A stretch of 64,000 nt of DNA from Pseudomonas viridiflava (GTDB taxonomy: Bacteria; Pseudomonadota; Gammaproteobacteria; Pseudomonadales; Pseudomonadaceae): NCBI RefSeq assembly GCF_900589395.1, contig NZ_UUIS01000019.1, positions 1 through 64,000 on the forward strand, given 5' to 3'. Below the pieces are notes generated by a model. That model was not told the DNA's origin. It did no database searches and worked only from the letters and a program-made list of their open reading frames with translations. Positions 1 through 11,923 of this stretch are shown here, piece by piece. A program made the position numbers and the translations under genes. The number at the start of each line of letters is the position of its first letter. The first letter of the stretch is position 1.

Positions 1-191
1 GCCAGGGACGGCCCATCGGCGCGGCCCGATGGAGTGACGCCGCAAGGAGGGAACCCCGCAGGGGCCCAGCCAGGAGCAAACGGTTTGGTTACTTTGCCAA
101 GACAAAGTAACCCGGCCCGAAGAGGGCCGGAACCCTTCTCACAGACCAACCCAGCCAGCCCAGACAAACCAGCCGCCAGCTGCGGCTGCAA
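1..191. repeat. Intergenic repeat-like segment with two adjacent hairpins
   Basis: No gene is visible here. The stretch carries a perfect 10-bp inverted repeat (87-96 pairing with 103-112, loop 97-102). It is followed directly by a perfect 7-bp inverted repeat (112-118 with 124-130). The GC-rich text around them resembles a dispersed intergenic element I recall from many Pseudomonas genomes, but that is memory and not a search. No T-run follows, so terminator function is doubtful. Confidence 0.5.
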
Positions 192-596
192 TCAGACCTG
201 ACGCTGGTGCCGGTCGATCTGCTCGTGGCGTTCCTGGGCTTCGATGCAGTAGCGGGTGGTCGGGCTGATCAGCAGGCGCTTGAGGCCGATCGGCTCGCCG
301 CTGTCATCGCACCAGCCAAAGGTGTCATCGGCAATGCGCGTCAGGGCCATTTCCAGTTGCGGCAGCATGCGCTGGTCGCGCTCGATGGAATTGACCAGCC
401 AGTGGCGCTCTTCCTCGACCGACGCGGCATCGGCAGGGTCGGCCGGGGTGTCCAGGCTTTCGATGGCGATACGGCTCTTCTCGATGCGCTCGTGGATCTC
501 GACCTTCATGGACTGCAACAGCTCGACGAAGAAAGCTTGCTGCTCGGCGTTCATGTAGTCATCGGCCGGCATGGCCAGCAACTGTTCCTTTGTCAT
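192..596 (-). CDS. DksA/TraR-family regulator with incomplete zinc finger (DksA2-like)
   Basis: This 134-aa protein resembles DksA, which binds the RNA polymerase secondary channel and adjusts transcription together with ppGpp. The coiled-coil tip motif D-P-A-D is present at residues 53-56, followed by A58 as in the DxxDxA signature. The C-terminal finger has the correct spacing, C96-x2-S99-x17-C117-x2-A120, but only two of the four zinc cysteines remain. This matches the zinc-independent DksA2 type described in P. aeruginosa, which substitutes for DksA under zinc starvation. I see no Zur-type palindrome upstream and no zinc genes next to it, so zinc control is not supported here. The alternative is a constitutive DksA paralogue. 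Confidence 0.8.
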   Translation of the reverse strand: MTKEQLLAMPADDYMNAEQQAFFVELLQSMKVEIHERIEKSRIAIESLDTPADPADAASVEEERHWLVNSIERDQRMLPQLEMALTRIADDTFGWCDDSGEPIGLKRLLISPTTRYCIEAQERHEQIDRHQRQV

Positions 597-853
597 TGAT
601 TTCTCTAATAAAAAACGTGCATTTAGCCGGTCAGGAGAGTGTCTGGGGCAGGCATTGTCAGCCTTCAGGCTGCCAGGCGCTGCGGCGCACTCCGTTCACG
701 AGGGGCGGCAGTCTAAGGCCGCCTTGCAGACTCGGCAACCCACAGGGGCGCCTAATGTCGAACAATTGCGGGGAAAACCCAGAAAAAAAAGGGTCTTTGC
801 CATCACAACGCAGCCCTCTGACCGGATCGGTACCGCCCGGTTCCCTCAAGCGC

Positions 854-2476
854 CTACAAACGAAAGCGTCCCAGCATGTCCTGCAAGGCGCCGACCGTGC
901 CGCGCAAGGCGTTGACCGAGCGTCCGGTTTCGCTGGACGCCTCGGAAGTGCGCACCGACAGGTCGCGGATATTGATCAGGTTACGGTCGATTTCGCGGGC
1001 TACCTGGGCCTGCTCTTCGGCCGCGCTGGCGATCACCAGGTTGCGCTCGTGAATGGCCACGATGGACTGGTTGATCCCTTCCAGCGCCTGCCCGGTGGCC
1101 TGCGCACTTTGCAGCGTGTCGTCGACCTGGCGCGTCCCGTCCTGCATGGCCTGCACGGCCATTTGCGTGCCGTTCTGGATGGTGGACACCATCTGCTCGA
1201 TTTCCAGCGTCGAGGTCTGGGTACGTCCGGCCAGGGCTCGGACTTCATCGGCCACCACCGCAAAACCGCGCCCGGCGTCACCGGCCCGCGCCGCTTCGAT
1301 GGCCGCGTTGAGCGCCAGCAGGTTGGTCTGCTCGGCAATGGCACGAATCACATCCAGCACCTTGCCGATCTTCTGTGACTCCTCGGCCAGCCGGCCGATA
1401 TTGGTCGAGGCCTGCTGCATGCCCTGCCCCAGCGTACGGATGGTGTCCAGCGTGTGTTGAACCTGCCGGTTACCGCGCTCGGCAATGCGCTGGGATTCAT
1501 CCGACACCTGCGAGGTCGACACCGCGTTGCTGGCCACCTCCTCGACCGCGACGGTCATCTCGTTGACCGCCGTGGCGGCCTGTTCGATCTCGTCGTGCTG
1601 TTGCGCGGTCTCGCTCAGGCTGCGCTGGGTAATCTGCCCGACATCGTTGCTCGACTGGCCCAGTTGCACGGCGGTCTGGTTGATCAGGCCCAGCGCCTGG
1701 CGCAAGTTGTCCTGCATCCGGGCCAGGGCCTCGATCAGCTGTGCCGGCTCGTCGGTGCCTTGGGGCTGCAGGCGGTGAGTCAGATCGCCATCTGCCACGG
1801 CTCGTGCCACCTCGATGGCTTCGCGCAGCGGCCTGACAATGCTGCGAATCAGCCCCCAGGCCAGTACGCAGGTCAACACCAGCGCCAGGGCAAGCACCAG
1901 CACCGACCACAGCCGCGTGCTGTCGTAGCGCTCGGTGGCCTCGGTGGTCGACGCCGCACTTTGCTCGACATTGATGCGCAACAGTTCGGAGAACAGCTCG
2001 CCGGTCTTGTTCGAAGCGTCCTGGATACCGCCGTTGAGCAAACTGCGCATCTCGTCCAGGCGGTTCTGGTTGGACAGGTTGCGGTACTCGTCCAGCAGGC
2101 GCCGGTAGTTGCTCAAGGTCGCCAGCATCTGGTCGAAAGCAGGCTGGGCCTGGGGCGTCACCACCTTCTGGTAGCTCTGCATCGAGGTGTCCAGTTGCCC
2201 GATCAGCACCTCCAGGCGTGCCAGGGTCGGGGTCAGCACCGCCGGCTCACGGTTGAGCATCATGCGCAGGGTGATGACCCGGATACCCAATTGGTTGTCG
2301 CGAATCTGCGCCAGGGATCGGCTGCCGGCCAGCGTGACCTCTTCGGTGTGCACCAGCGCACCGCGGATGTTCGCGGCGTTGTACATGCCGAACAGGCCGA
2401 GAAACACGACCAGGGCGGCGATGAGCCCGAAACTCAGGCATGCCCGGGTGGCGATGTTCATATGATTGAGGCGCAT
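854..2476 (-). CDS. Methyl-accepting chemotaxis protein (4HB-type sensor)
   Basis: A transmembrane chemoreceptor of 540 aa. It has TM1 at about residues 12-33, a helical periplasmic sensor of about 155 residues consistent with the four-helix-bundle class, TM2 at about 189-210, a HAMP linker, and a cytoplasmic signalling hairpin with the conserved [18 protein letters not shown] stretch. An in-frame ATG lies 27 codons upstream. I chose the start at 2476 because an AAGGAT ribosome site sits about 6 nt before it and a sigma-28 promoter lies at 2514-2540, which would be inside the longer reading. The gene lies downstream of the inositol importer but is separated from it by a REP-like segment and its own promoter. 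The ligand cannot be read from sequence. Confidence 0.93.
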   Translation of the reverse strand: MRLNHMNIATRACLSFGLIAALVVFLGLFGMYNAANIRGALVHTEEVTLAGSRSLAQIRDNQLGIRVITLRMMLNREPAVLTPTLARLEVLIGQLDTSMQSYQKVVTPQAQPAFDQMLATLSNYRRLLDEYRNLSNQNRLDEMRSLLNGGIQDASNKTGELFSELLRINVEQSAASTTEATERYDSTRLWSVLVLALALVLTCVLAWGLIRSIVRPLREAIEVARAVADGDLTHRLQPQGTDEPAQLIEALARMQDNLRQALGLINQTAVQLGQSSNDVGQITQRSLSETAQQHDEIEQAATAVNEMTVAVEEVASNAVSTSQVSDESQRIAERGNRQVQHTLDTIRTLGQGMQQASTNIGRLAEESQKIGKVLDVIRAIAEQTNLLALNAAIEAARAGDAGRGFAVVADEVRALAGRTQTSTLEIEQMVSTIQNGTQMAVQAMQDGTRQVDDTLQSAQATGQALEGINQSIVAIHERNLVIASAAEEQAQVAREIDRNLINIRDLSVRTSEASSETGRSVNALRGTVGALQDMLGRFRL

Positions 2477-2513
2477 GGCAAATCCTTGTGAAGCACAGAG
2501 GGAGGATGCTTCT

Positions 2514-2540
2514 GTATCGGGACCTGCCATCAAGGCTTGA
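2514..2540 (-). promoter_or_regulatory. Sigma-28 (FliA) promoter of the chemoreceptor gene
   Basis: On the minus strand TCAAGCCT, an 11-nt spacer and CCCGATAC match the flagellar sigma factor consensus (TAAAGTTT-N11-GCCGATAA) at most positions, with exact spacing. It lies 37 nt before the chosen ATG, which fits control together with the flagellar and chemotaxis regulon. Confidence 0.7.
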
Positions 2541-2567
2541 ATAGCCAGTGGCCTCATCGCGGTGTTT

Positions 2568-2665
2568 ATGGGCGAATATCGCCCTGTTTGTCATGCACGG
2601 CGAGGCGCCTTGGCCGCGAAAAGGTCACCCATGCAGGTCTGTTCGCGGCTAAAGCCCTCCTACAC
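2568..2665. repeat. REP-like palindromic segment
   Basis: Between the importer permease and the chemoreceptor promoter lie GCCGCGAA (2613-2620) and its reverse complement TTCGCGGC (2642-2649). They are followed by AAAGCCCTCCTACA, typical of Pseudomonas REP text. A second small palindrome, GGGCGAATATCGCCC, sits nearby at the left end. It may protect the 3' end of the importer mRNA or act as its terminator. Confidence 0.55.
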
Positions 2666-2671
2666 CCTGTT

Positions 2672-3697
2672 TCAGCGCTTGGCCTTGCGCTTGTTGCGGT
2701 ACTGGTCGACCACCACGGCCACGACGATGATCACGCCCTTGATGATGTCCTGGATGTACGCATCGACCCCCACAAAGGTAAAGCCGCTGGCCATCACGCC
2801 CAGGATCAGGGCGCCGATCACCGTGCCGGTGATGCGTCCCACGCCGCCGGCCAGGCTGGTGCCGCCGATCACGGCGGCAGCAATCGCGTCCAGCTCATAA
2901 GACATGCCCATGCCGGCCTGCCCGGTGGCGGCACGTGCCGAGGCCACTACGCCGGCCAGGCCGGCCAGCAGACCGGCAAGGCTGTAGACAATGACCAGGT
3001 GACGCTTGACATTGATGCCCGAGGTGCGCGCCGCCTGCATGTTGCCGCCGATGGCGTAGGTGTACTTGCCGTACTTGGTGTAGCGCAGAGCGATATGGAA
3101 GATCACCGCTACCACCAGGAAGATGATCACCGGCATGGCGCCCTGGCCAATGGCCGTGTAGGAATCCGACAGCATGCTGACCGGCTGGCCTTCGGTGTAA
3201 TAGCGCGCCAGGCCACGGGCCGAGACCATCATGCCCAGGGTCACGATAAAGGGCGGGATGCCGGTGATCGCGATCAGGCTGCCGTTGATTGCGCCGGCCA
3301 GCAGACCGACCCCAAGCCCTGCCGCCACCGGTATCCACACCGGCAGGTCGGTCAGCGACGGAAACACCGCCCGGGAAAAGTCAGAGGTCTGCGCCAGGCT
3401 GGCCGCCACCATCGCCGACAGCGCCAGCACCGAGCCCGAAGACAAGTCGATGCCGGTGGTGATGATCACCTGCGTGACCGCAATGGCCAGAAGACCAATG
3501 ATCGACACTTGCAGAATCATCAGCACCAGGCGCTGCGAGTTGAGCAGAAAGCTCTGGTCGCGCACGATCCAGCCGAACACCTCGAACACCAGGCCGATGC
3601 CGATCAGCACCAGGAAAATACTGAGTTCAGTGGGTAGGCGGCGCTTGCTCTTGGCGGGCGCCAGGGCCGGTTTGTTTTGTGAAATCGCGTTGCTCAT
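2672..3697 (-). CDS. Sugar (inositol) ABC transporter permease, RbsC family
   Basis: This is the membrane-spanning subunit of a CUT2-class sugar importer (341 aa). It has a short polar N-terminus and then about eight to ten hydrophobic segments, including the family-typical ITTGIDLSSGSVLALSAM and AAVIGGTSLAGGVGRITG stretches. An AAGAGGAA ribosome site precedes the ATG. It is the last gene of a transporter operon, 58 nt after the ATPase gene. The substrate is inferred to be myo-inositol because the operon adjoins a complete iol gene set and shares its operator. Ribose-type specificity cannot be excluded from the sequence alone. Confidence 0.9.
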   Translation of the reverse strand: MSNAISQNKPALAPAKSKRRLPTELSIFLVLIGIGLVFEVFGWIVRDQSFLLNSQRLVLMILQVSIIGLLAIAVTQVIITTGIDLSSGSVLALSAMVAASLAQTSDFSRAVFPSLTDLPVWIPVAAGLGVGLLAGAINGSLIAITGIPPFIVTLGMMVSARGLARYYTEGQPVSMLSDSYTAIGQGAMPVIIFLVVAVIFHIALRYTKYGKYTYAIGGNMQAARTSGINVKRHLVIVYSLAGLLAGLAGVVASARAATGQAGMGMSYELDAIAAAVIGGTSLAGGVGRITGTVIGALILGVMASGFTFVGVDAYIQDIIKGVIIVVAVVVDQYRNKRKAKR

Positions 3698-3755
3698 CTG
3701 CTGTTCCTCTTGTTCTTGTAGGGCCCGTTCCTGAGCGGATCAGCGCCTGGATGAA

Positions 3756-5318
<1,563 letters not shown>

Positions 5319-5400
5319 GATGACAAGCTCCTCATGCAACAGTCTGCGGGGGGGACTCAAGGCCGGAATCCCCCCGGCCTGTACGTTGTTGTTTTGGGTT

Positions 5401-6330
5401 TTATTTGAACGTATCGACGTTTTCGGCGGTGATCAGACGATACGGGATCACCATCGTCTGCGTGTCGATTTTCTCCTTCTTGACCATCTTCACCGCTGTC
5501 TCGAGCGAACCGTTGGCCTGGCCCTTGGCGTCTTGGAACACCGACACGGTCAGCATGCCGGTCTTCACCGCACGCAGGCCGTCCTGGGCCCCATCGACAC
5601 CGGCAATCACCACATCGCCCGGCTTCTTGCCGGCCTGCTTGAGGGCCATGGCCGCGCCGATGGCCATCTCGTCGTTATTGGAAACCACGGCATTGAATTC
5701 GCGACCCTGGGTCAGCCAGTCGTTGGTGATGTCCATGCCGCGCTGGCGCTGCCAGATACCGGTCTGCTCCTCGTCGATCTTGATGTCCGGGTACTTGGCC
5801 AGGATCTCCTTGACGCCATCGGTACGGTTGCGGGTGGCGTTGTTGGCCAGGTCACCCAGCAAGACCACGATCTTGCCCTTGCCACCGAGCTTGTCGGCCA
5901 CGTACTGCATCTGCAGGCGGCCGGCTTCTTTCTCGTCGGAGATGACGGTGGCCACGCCTTCAGGCAGCTTGGGGTCATCAGGGCTGCGGTTGACATACAC
6001 CAGCGGAATGCCGGCGGCGAGCGCCGCCTTGGTGATGGCGGCCGTGGCGGCGGTGTCCACCGGGTTGACGATCAAGGCGTCGACCTTCTTGCCGATCAGG
6101 TCATGCACCTGGTCGAGCTGCTTGTTGACGTCGGTGCGTGCATCGACGAACTGCAGCTTCACCCCGTCGGGCATTGTCTTGGCCTTGGCTGCCATGTCCT
6201 CGCGCAGGTAGGTCAGCCAGATGTCATCGAACTGCGGCATGAGTACGCCGATGTTGATGTCGGCCAGCGCCGTACCGCTGCCGAGCATCAGGGTCAGGGC
6301 CAGGGAAGTGAACGTGGTCTTGAGCTTCAT
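5401..6330 (-). CDS. Periplasmic sugar (inositol)-binding protein of the ABC importer
   Basis: This 309-aa exported binding protein captures the substrate for the importer. Residues 1-22 form a signal peptide ([19 protein letters not shown], then TALA before the likely cut). The mature part begins [15 protein letters not shown], as in periplasmic binding protein type I (peripla_BP_4) folds. Hinge and pocket signatures such as [11 protein letters not shown] and [17 protein letters not shown] are visible. The chosen start has a GGAG site about 11 nt upstream. It is the first clear gene of the importer operon, 84 nt after a possible small ORF. The inositol assignment rests on gene context. Confidence 0.9.
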   Translation of the reverse strand: MKLKTTFTSLALTLMLGSGTALADINIGVLMPQFDDIWLTYLREDMAAKAKTMPDGVKLQFVDARTDVNKQLDQVHDLIGKKVDALIVNPVDTAATAAITKAALAAGIPLVYVNRSPDDPKLPEGVATVISDEKEAGRLQMQYVADKLGGKGKIVVLLGDLANNATRNRTDGVKEILAKYPDIKIDEEQTGIWQRQRGMDITNDWLTQGREFNAVVSNNDEMAIGAAMALKQAGKKPGDVVIAGVDGAQDGLRAVKTGMLTVSVFQDAKGQANGSLETAVKMVKKEKIDTQTMVIPYRLITAENVDTFK

Positions 6331-6414
6331 GAAGGTCTGTCTCCGGATTCTTGTTGTTGTGTGCGGCGCGCCCGCCACGGGCATGACGTCGCCGCCGGCA
6401 ATGGGCAGGGACGG

Positions 6415-6591
6415 TCAGCGTGGAATACGAATGCCGGCGGCGCCCGGCAGGCTGAACAGCAGCCAGTTCTTGTGCTCGACGCACATGCCGCGACCGATGA
6501 GGGTCAGCAGGCGATCGGCCAGGGTGCTGCACAATGACAAGGCAGTGGCGGTGACGCGAGTGGCCCGGGAGCCAGGAATGGAGGCTTTCAT
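6415..6591 (-). CDS. Possible 58-aa small protein or leader ORF ahead of the inositol importer
   Basis: An ATG-initiated reading frame of 58 codons (starts MKASIPGSRATRV, ends GAAGIRIPR) fills the gap between the importer promoter and the binding-protein gene. An AGG triplet sits about 10 nt before the ATG. It has a moderately hydrophobic centre with two cysteines (C21, C37). I do not recognise it. It could be a genuine small gene, a translated leader, or chance in GC-rich DNA. The position immediately downstream of a regulated promoter, in the same direction as the importer genes, is the main support. Confidence 0.4.
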   Translation of the reverse strand: MKASIPGSRATRVTATALSLCSTLADRLLTLIGRGMCVEHKNWLLFSLPGAAGIRIPR

Positions 6592-6635
6592 TGACGGTAC
6601 CTATCTGAGTTTTGTTTTTGTTGGCTTTACCTGGT

Positions 6636-6657
6636 GCTGTAGGAACAAACCTACAGC
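6636..6657. repeat. Hairpin in the importer 5' leader
   Basis: GCTGTAGG (6636-6643) and CCTACAGC (6650-6657) form a perfect 8-bp stem with a 6-nt loop. It lies between the operator/promoter and the small ORF, so it would be in the leader RNA. It may be a REP relic or an mRNA stabiliser. Confidence 0.5.
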
Positions 6658-6690
6658 GAAGGTGATTCGATAGTCGGCAACCTGGAAACG

Positions 6691-6719
6691 ACTTTATTGG
6701 AAATTTTTTTCCAATTCAA
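6691..6719 (-). promoter_or_regulatory. Inositol importer promoter with IolR-type operator in its spacer
   Basis: On the minus strand TTGAAT (6719-6714) and TAAAGT (6696-6691) form a -35/-10 pair with exactly 17 nt between them. The palindrome TTGGAAATTTTTTTCCAA (6697-6714) has 7-bp perfect arms around a 4-nt centre and fills that spacer. A nearly identical sequence occurs in the iolC-iolR intergenic region, so the likely ligand is the RpiR-type regulator IolR. A repressor here would block RNA polymerase directly. Confidence 0.65.
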
Positions 6720-6771
6720 CACATTTTAGAATTTTATTCCGTTTAGTTTTCTGTTTTCCAACCGACGCAAA

Positions 6772-6804
6772 AAGGCCCGCTTCTCCCGAAGAGAAACGGG
6801 CCTT
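6772..6804 (-). terminator. Terminator at the end of the iol catabolic operon
   Basis: A hairpin with arms 6772-6785 and 6791-6804 (AAGGCCCG outer stem, TTCTC/GAGAA inner stem, one mismatch, 5-nt loop). On the minus strand it is followed by a T-run (from the A-run at 6769-6773). It lies about 45 nt beyond the last iol gene and matches a Rho-independent terminator. Confidence 0.85.
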
Positions 6805-6849
6805 GCCCAGGATTGAACGATCAATGAACGTCGCGATTCAGTCCGCCGC

Positions 6850-7869
6850 TCAGAGCGTCACGACGCAGCCCTTGCTGGCACTCTGGCGCGCGGCGTCGAG
6901 CACCCTGGTGGTGTTCAACCCATCGAGCGGATCGACCGGGTTGGCCGCACCAGTGTCGATGGCCTGCTGCAGCTGCTGGTAATAACGCAGCCAGCAGCCG
7001 CGTTCCGAAGGCACCCGCTCGCGATGCTCGCCGTGCTCGAACCAGCCCCAGCGGCGATGCTCTTCAACGCCCCAGTGGCCACCGGCACTGAGCGGTGTGT
7101 GACCGGCCAGCGCCTGTTCTTCCTGAACGTCCAGACCCTCGACTGTGTAACAGCCGTTGCTGCCACTGACCCGGAACCTGGGCCTTGGGCAATTCTGCAG
7201 GCAACTGCCGGACAGGTGCGACACCACCCCGCTGGCATGGGTCAGGGCGACAAAGAAGCTGTGATCGACCTCGTGGTGCGGCGTGGCGTACTGCAACTCG
7301 GCATACACCTGCTGCACCGGGCCGAACAACAGCTGCGCCTGGTCCACCAGGTGGCTGCCCAGATCGCGCAGCACCCCGCCCCCGCTCTGCTTGCCCACCG
7401 ACGCCGGTGCATAGCGCTCCACGCTGGACTCGAAACGCGATACCTGACCCAGCGCACCGCTGTCGATCAACTTGCGCACGGTCAGAAAGTCCGAGTCCCA
7501 ACGCCGGTTCTGGTACACGCTGAGCAGCACACCGCGCTGGCGCGCCGCTTCAATGAGTTCACGGGCGTGCTCTTCATCCAGGGCGAAGGGCTTGTCGCTG
7601 ACCACGGCCACGCCCAGCTCGATGGCCTCCAGAATCTGACCGTGTCGAATCGCCAGCGGTGTGGATATCGCCACGACATCGACCCCGGCGGCCACCAGTT
7701 CGCTCAGGCTGGCAAAGGCCTGCACCTGCGGGTAGTCACGGGCCAGTTCCTGGCGACGTTCCGGGGAACGGGTCACGACCCCGACAAAGGTCGCCTCGGT
7801 CAGACTGGCAATCAACGGCGCATGAAAGAAACGCCCTCCTTTTCCATAACCCACCAATCCGATGCGCAT
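6850..7869 (-). CDS. Gfo/Idh/MocA oxidoreductase, scyllo-inositol dehydrogenase-like (IolW/YdgJ type)
   Basis: A 339-aa NAD(P)-dependent dehydrogenase. The N-terminal Rossmann fold opens with GLVGYGKGGRFFHAPLI. The SDKPFALD segment (EKP-type lysine motif) and QNRRWDSDFLT are typical of the branch containing E. coli YdgJ and B. subtilis IolW, which act on scyllo-inositol with NADP. It is the last gene of the iol operon, 40 nt after the IolH-like gene, with a GGAG ribosome site. The likely role is interconversion of scyllo-inosose and scyllo-inositol, or oxidation of another inositol isomer. The exact substrate is an inference. Confidence 0.85.
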   Translation of the reverse strand: MRIGLVGYGKGGRFFHAPLIASLTEATFVGVVTRSPERRQELARDYPQVQAFASLSELVAAGVDVVAISTPLAIRHGQILEAIELGVAVVSDKPFALDEEHARELIEAARQRGVLLSVYQNRRWDSDFLTVRKLIDSGALGQVSRFESSVERYAPASVGKQSGGGVLRDLGSHLVDQAQLLFGPVQQVYAELQYATPHHEVDHSFFVALTHASGVVSHLSGSCLQNCPRPRFRVSGSNGCYTVEGLDVQEEQALAGHTPLSAGGHWGVEEHRRWGWFEHGEHRERVPSERGCWLRYYQQLQQAIDTGAANPVDPLDGLNTTRVLDAARQSASKGCVVTL

Positions 7870-7909
7870 GGTGTTCTCCTTTGAGTCGATGGCGCGGGTC
7901 CATGATGGG

Positions 7910-8770
7910 TTATCTGAGCAGTTCGCGGCTCACCCGTTCCAGCATGAAGCGGCTGGACTCGTCGGCGCGCTCTTCCCAGGCGAATACGGCCACGGTGGCG
8001 ATGCCATCGAACTTGATCTCGCGCAGGGTCGAGAAGAACACCTCCCAGTTGACGTCGCCCTGGCCGATGTCCAGGTGCTGGTGCACGGTGGCGGTCACAC
8101 CCGGTGGGTTGACGATGTAGCGCAGGTTCGAGGAGGCGCGATGGTTGAAGGTGTCGGCGATGATCAGGTGGGTCAGTTTGTCGCCGGCGTACTTGAGCAT
8201 CGAGGCGATGTCGCCCACGCCGTCGTCATAAAAGAAGGTGTGCGGTGCAGCATACAAATAGTTGAGCCAATCGCAGTCCAGGCCGCGAATGATGTCCACC
8301 GACTCGTTGTTGCGCTCGCAGAAATCGTACGGGTGGGCCTGGATGTCGAGCTTGATGCCCTCGCGCTCGAAATGCGGAATCAGCTCGTCCATCGACTTCA
8401 TGAACTGGTTTTCACACACCAGGGCGTTGTCCGACTGGCCGCTGAACTCGGTGTTGATCAGGTCACAGTCCATCTCCACGGCGACCTGGATGGCACGCTT
8501 CCAGTTGCGCACCGCCGCAATGCGCAGGTCTTCGTCGGGCGCCGCCCAGTGGTACAGCGGCAGCAGCGACGACAGCTTGACGCCGGCGTCGCTCAACGCC
8601 TTGCGAAATTCCTTGATGCGCGCCCGGTCAACGCGCGGGTACTTGTAGAACGGCATGAAATCTTCGCGCGGCGAAAGCTCGATGTACTCGTAGCCCAGCT
8701 CGGCGGTCTTGTCGACCATCTTGCCCAGGGGCAGATGGCGGTACATGTAGGGATCAAGCGCAATACGCAT
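7910..8770 (-). CDS. TIM-barrel sugar isomerase/epimerase, IolH-like
   Basis: A 286-aa xylose-isomerase-like TIM barrel. It begins [19 protein letters not shown] and has conserved metal-site style segments ([38 protein letters not shown]). This pattern resembles IolH, an iol-operon protein whose reaction is not firmly established. AGGAA lies at normal spacing before the ATG. It sits between iolG and the IolW-like dehydrogenase, so it likely handles an inosose or a derived keto-sugar. It is distinct from the IolI- and IolE-like barrels encoded upstream in the same operon. Confidence 0.8.
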   Translation of the reverse strand: MRIALDPYMYRHLPLGKMVDKTAELGYEYIELSPREDFMPFYKYPRVDRARIKEFRKALSDAGVKLSSLLPLYHWAAPDEDLRIAAVRNWKRAIQVAVEMDCDLINTEFSGQSDNALVCENQFMKSMDELIPHFEREGIKLDIQAHPYDFCERNNESVDIIRGLDCDWLNYLYAAPHTFFYDDGVGDIASMLKYAGDKLTHLIIADTFNHRASSNLRYIVNPPGVTATVHQHLDIGQGDVNWEVFFSTLREIKFDGIATVAVFAWEERADESSRFMLERVSRELLR

Positions 8771-8848
8771 GGTGGTTTCCTTTTATAGTTGTCAGCCACG
8801 CAGGTCACAGTCGCGCCGCCAGGGCGCGACACTCAGGCAAGCCAGGTT

Positions 8849-9940
<1,092 letters not shown>

Positions 9941-11878
9941 TCAGTACTGGCGGGCCTTGGCCAGTTGTTTGTTGAGCTGTTCATGCACCTGCGCGGTGGT
10001 GCCGACGGTGGACACTTCGGCCACCCCGACGCGCCACCACGACAGGTACTTGTGGATCATGGTCTTGGGCAGCACCTTGATGTCGATCAGGGTCGCCACG
10101 CTCTGCTGGCGCGCATCGGCCAGCGCTTCGTGCAGTTGCTCGAGGGTGCTGACCTTGTAGGTCTTGCAGCCGTAGGCCGCCGCGCTCATGGCGAAATCCA
10201 CCGGCACGAAGCCACCGTCCAGGCGCCCGGTTTCCGGGTTGCGATAGCGGAACTCGGTGCCGAAGCTGTTCATCCCGTGCTCCATCTGCAGGTTATTGAT
10301 GCAGCCGAACGTCATGTTGTCGAGCAGGATGATGTTGATCTTGCGCCGCTCCTGAATGGCCGTGACCAGTTCGGAGTGCAGCATCAGGTACGAACCGTCG
10401 CCGACCAGCGCATAGACTTCGCGCTGCGGTGCTGCCAGCTTGACCCCCAGCGCGGCATTGACCTCGTAGCCCATGCACGAATAGCCATACTCGACGTGGT
10501 AGGTGTCCACCCCGGTGCTGCGCCAGGCCCGCTGCAGGTCACCAGGCAGGCTGCCGGCGGCGGCGACAATCACCGCATCCGCCGGCAGGCTTTCGTTGAG
10601 CACGCCCAGCACACGGCTCTGGGTCAGGCACGAACCGGTCAGCTCGATAAATTCGTGTAACACCGCAGGGTCGAGGTGGTCATTGATTTCCGGCACAAAG
10701 TCAGCGGCCTGGTAGTCGACGGCATAGACCCGGTCGACCTCGGCATCCAGCTCGGCGCGGGCCCGGGCCGGGTGTTCGCCCCAGGCGCTGGACCAGTCGC
10801 TGCCCTCAACAGCGGACAACAACGCCTCCAGCGCTTCCCTGGCATCGGCCAGGACCTGCACGCCGTCGAGTTTCTGCACATCGAAGGCACCGACGTTGAG
10901 GTTGAGAAACTGCACGTCAGGGTGCTGGAACAGCCATTTCGAGGAGGTGGTGAAATCGCTGTAGCGGGTGCCGACGCCAATGATCAGGTCGGCTTCCTTG
11001 GCCAGCTGGTTGGCCGCCAGGGTGCCGGTTTCACCCAGCCCGCCCATGTTCAGTGGATGCGCCGAAACCACCGCGCTCTTGCCGGCCTGGGTCTCGGCAA
11101 ACGGAATGCCGAAGCGCTCGGCCAGGGCCAGCAGGGCCTGGGCGGCGCCGGAGTAGCGCACCCCGCCACCACAGACCAGCAGCGGCTTGCGCTTGACCTT
11201 GAACAGGGTCACGGCGTCGTCAAGCATGGCGCGGGTCGGCGGACGCCGGTCAATACGGTGCACACGGCGTTGCAGGAAGCTGTCGGGGTAATCGTAGGCT
11301 TCGGCCTGTACGTCCTGCGGCAGCGCCAGGGTCACAGCGCCGGTTTCGGCCGGGTCGGTCAGCACGCGCATGGCGCTCAGCGCGGCGCTCATCAGTTGTT
11401 CGGGACGGTTGATGCGGTCCCAGTATTTGCTCACGGCCTTGAACGCGTCATTGGTGCTGATGCTCAAGTCGTGGAACTGCTCGATCTGTTGCAACACCGG
11501 GTCCGGCTGGCGGCTGGCATAGACGTCGCCAGGCAACAGCAGCAACGGGATGCGGTTGGCCGAGGCGGTGGCTGCGGCGGTCAGCATGTTGGCCGCGCCC
11601 GGGCCGACCGAGGACGAGCAGGCGTAGATCTTGCGCCGCAGGTGCTGCTTGGCAAAGCCGATGGCGGCGTGGCACATGCCCTGCTCGTTGCGGCCCTGGT
11701 GCACCACCAGCTCACCGCTGTCCTGCTCCAGCGCCTGGCCGATGCCCAGCACGTTGCCGTGGCCGAAAATGGTGAAGATACCTTCGACGAACTTGCTCTG
11801 TACGCCGTCGACTTCAACGTACTGGTTGTCCAGGAACCTGACCAGGGCCTGGGCCATGGTCAATCGTGTAGTAGTCAT
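9941..11878 (-). CDS. iolD: 3D-(3,5/4)-trihydroxycyclohexane-1,2-dione hydrolase
   Basis: IolD opens the diketo ring to 5-deoxy-glucuronate using thiamine diphosphate. The 645-aa length and three-domain layout are normal. The N-terminal pyrimidine-binding region contains the [20 protein letters not shown] segment with its glutamate. The C-terminal cofactor motif begins [11 protein letters not shown] and ends [11 protein letters not shown] (the GDG...N signature). It lies 45 nt after the iolI-like gene and 81 nt before iolG. Nothing appears truncated. Confidence 0.95.
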   Translation of the reverse strand: MTTTRLTMAQALVRFLDNQYVEVDGVQSKFVEGIFTIFGHGNVLGIGQALEQDSGELVVHQGRNEQGMCHAAIGFAKQHLRRKIYACSSSVGPGAANMLTAAATASANRIPLLLLPGDVYASRQPDPVLQQIEQFHDLSISTNDAFKAVSKYWDRINRPEQLMSAALSAMRVLTDPAETGAVTLALPQDVQAEAYDYPDSFLQRRVHRIDRRPPTRAMLDDAVTLFKVKRKPLLVCGGGVRYSGAAQALLALAERFGIPFAETQAGKSAVVSAHPLNMGGLGETGTLAANQLAKEADLIIGVGTRYSDFTTSSKWLFQHPDVQFLNLNVGAFDVQKLDGVQVLADAREALEALLSAVEGSDWSSAWGEHPARARAELDAEVDRVYAVDYQAADFVPEINDHLDPAVLHEFIELTGSCLTQSRVLGVLNESLPADAVIVAAAGSLPGDLQRAWRSTGVDTYHVEYGYSCMGYEVNAALGVKLAAPQREVYALVGDGSYLMLHSELVTAIQERRKINIILLDNMTFGCINNLQMEHGMNSFGTEFRYRNPETGRLDGGFVPVDFAMSAAAYGCKTYKVSTLEQLHEALADARQQSVATLIDIKVLPKTMIHKYLSWWRVGVAEVSTVGTTAQVHEQLNKQLAKARQY

Positions 11879-11923
11879 GCTCGCCCCTTGTGGTGGTGAG
11901 AAAACGGGCCGGTCGCCGGCCGG

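Noticed and set aside
2537..3637. Long plus-strand frame opposite the inositol permease gene
   Set aside because: The His/Asp-rich composition is typical of antisense shadow frames; the permease on the minus strand is unambiguous.
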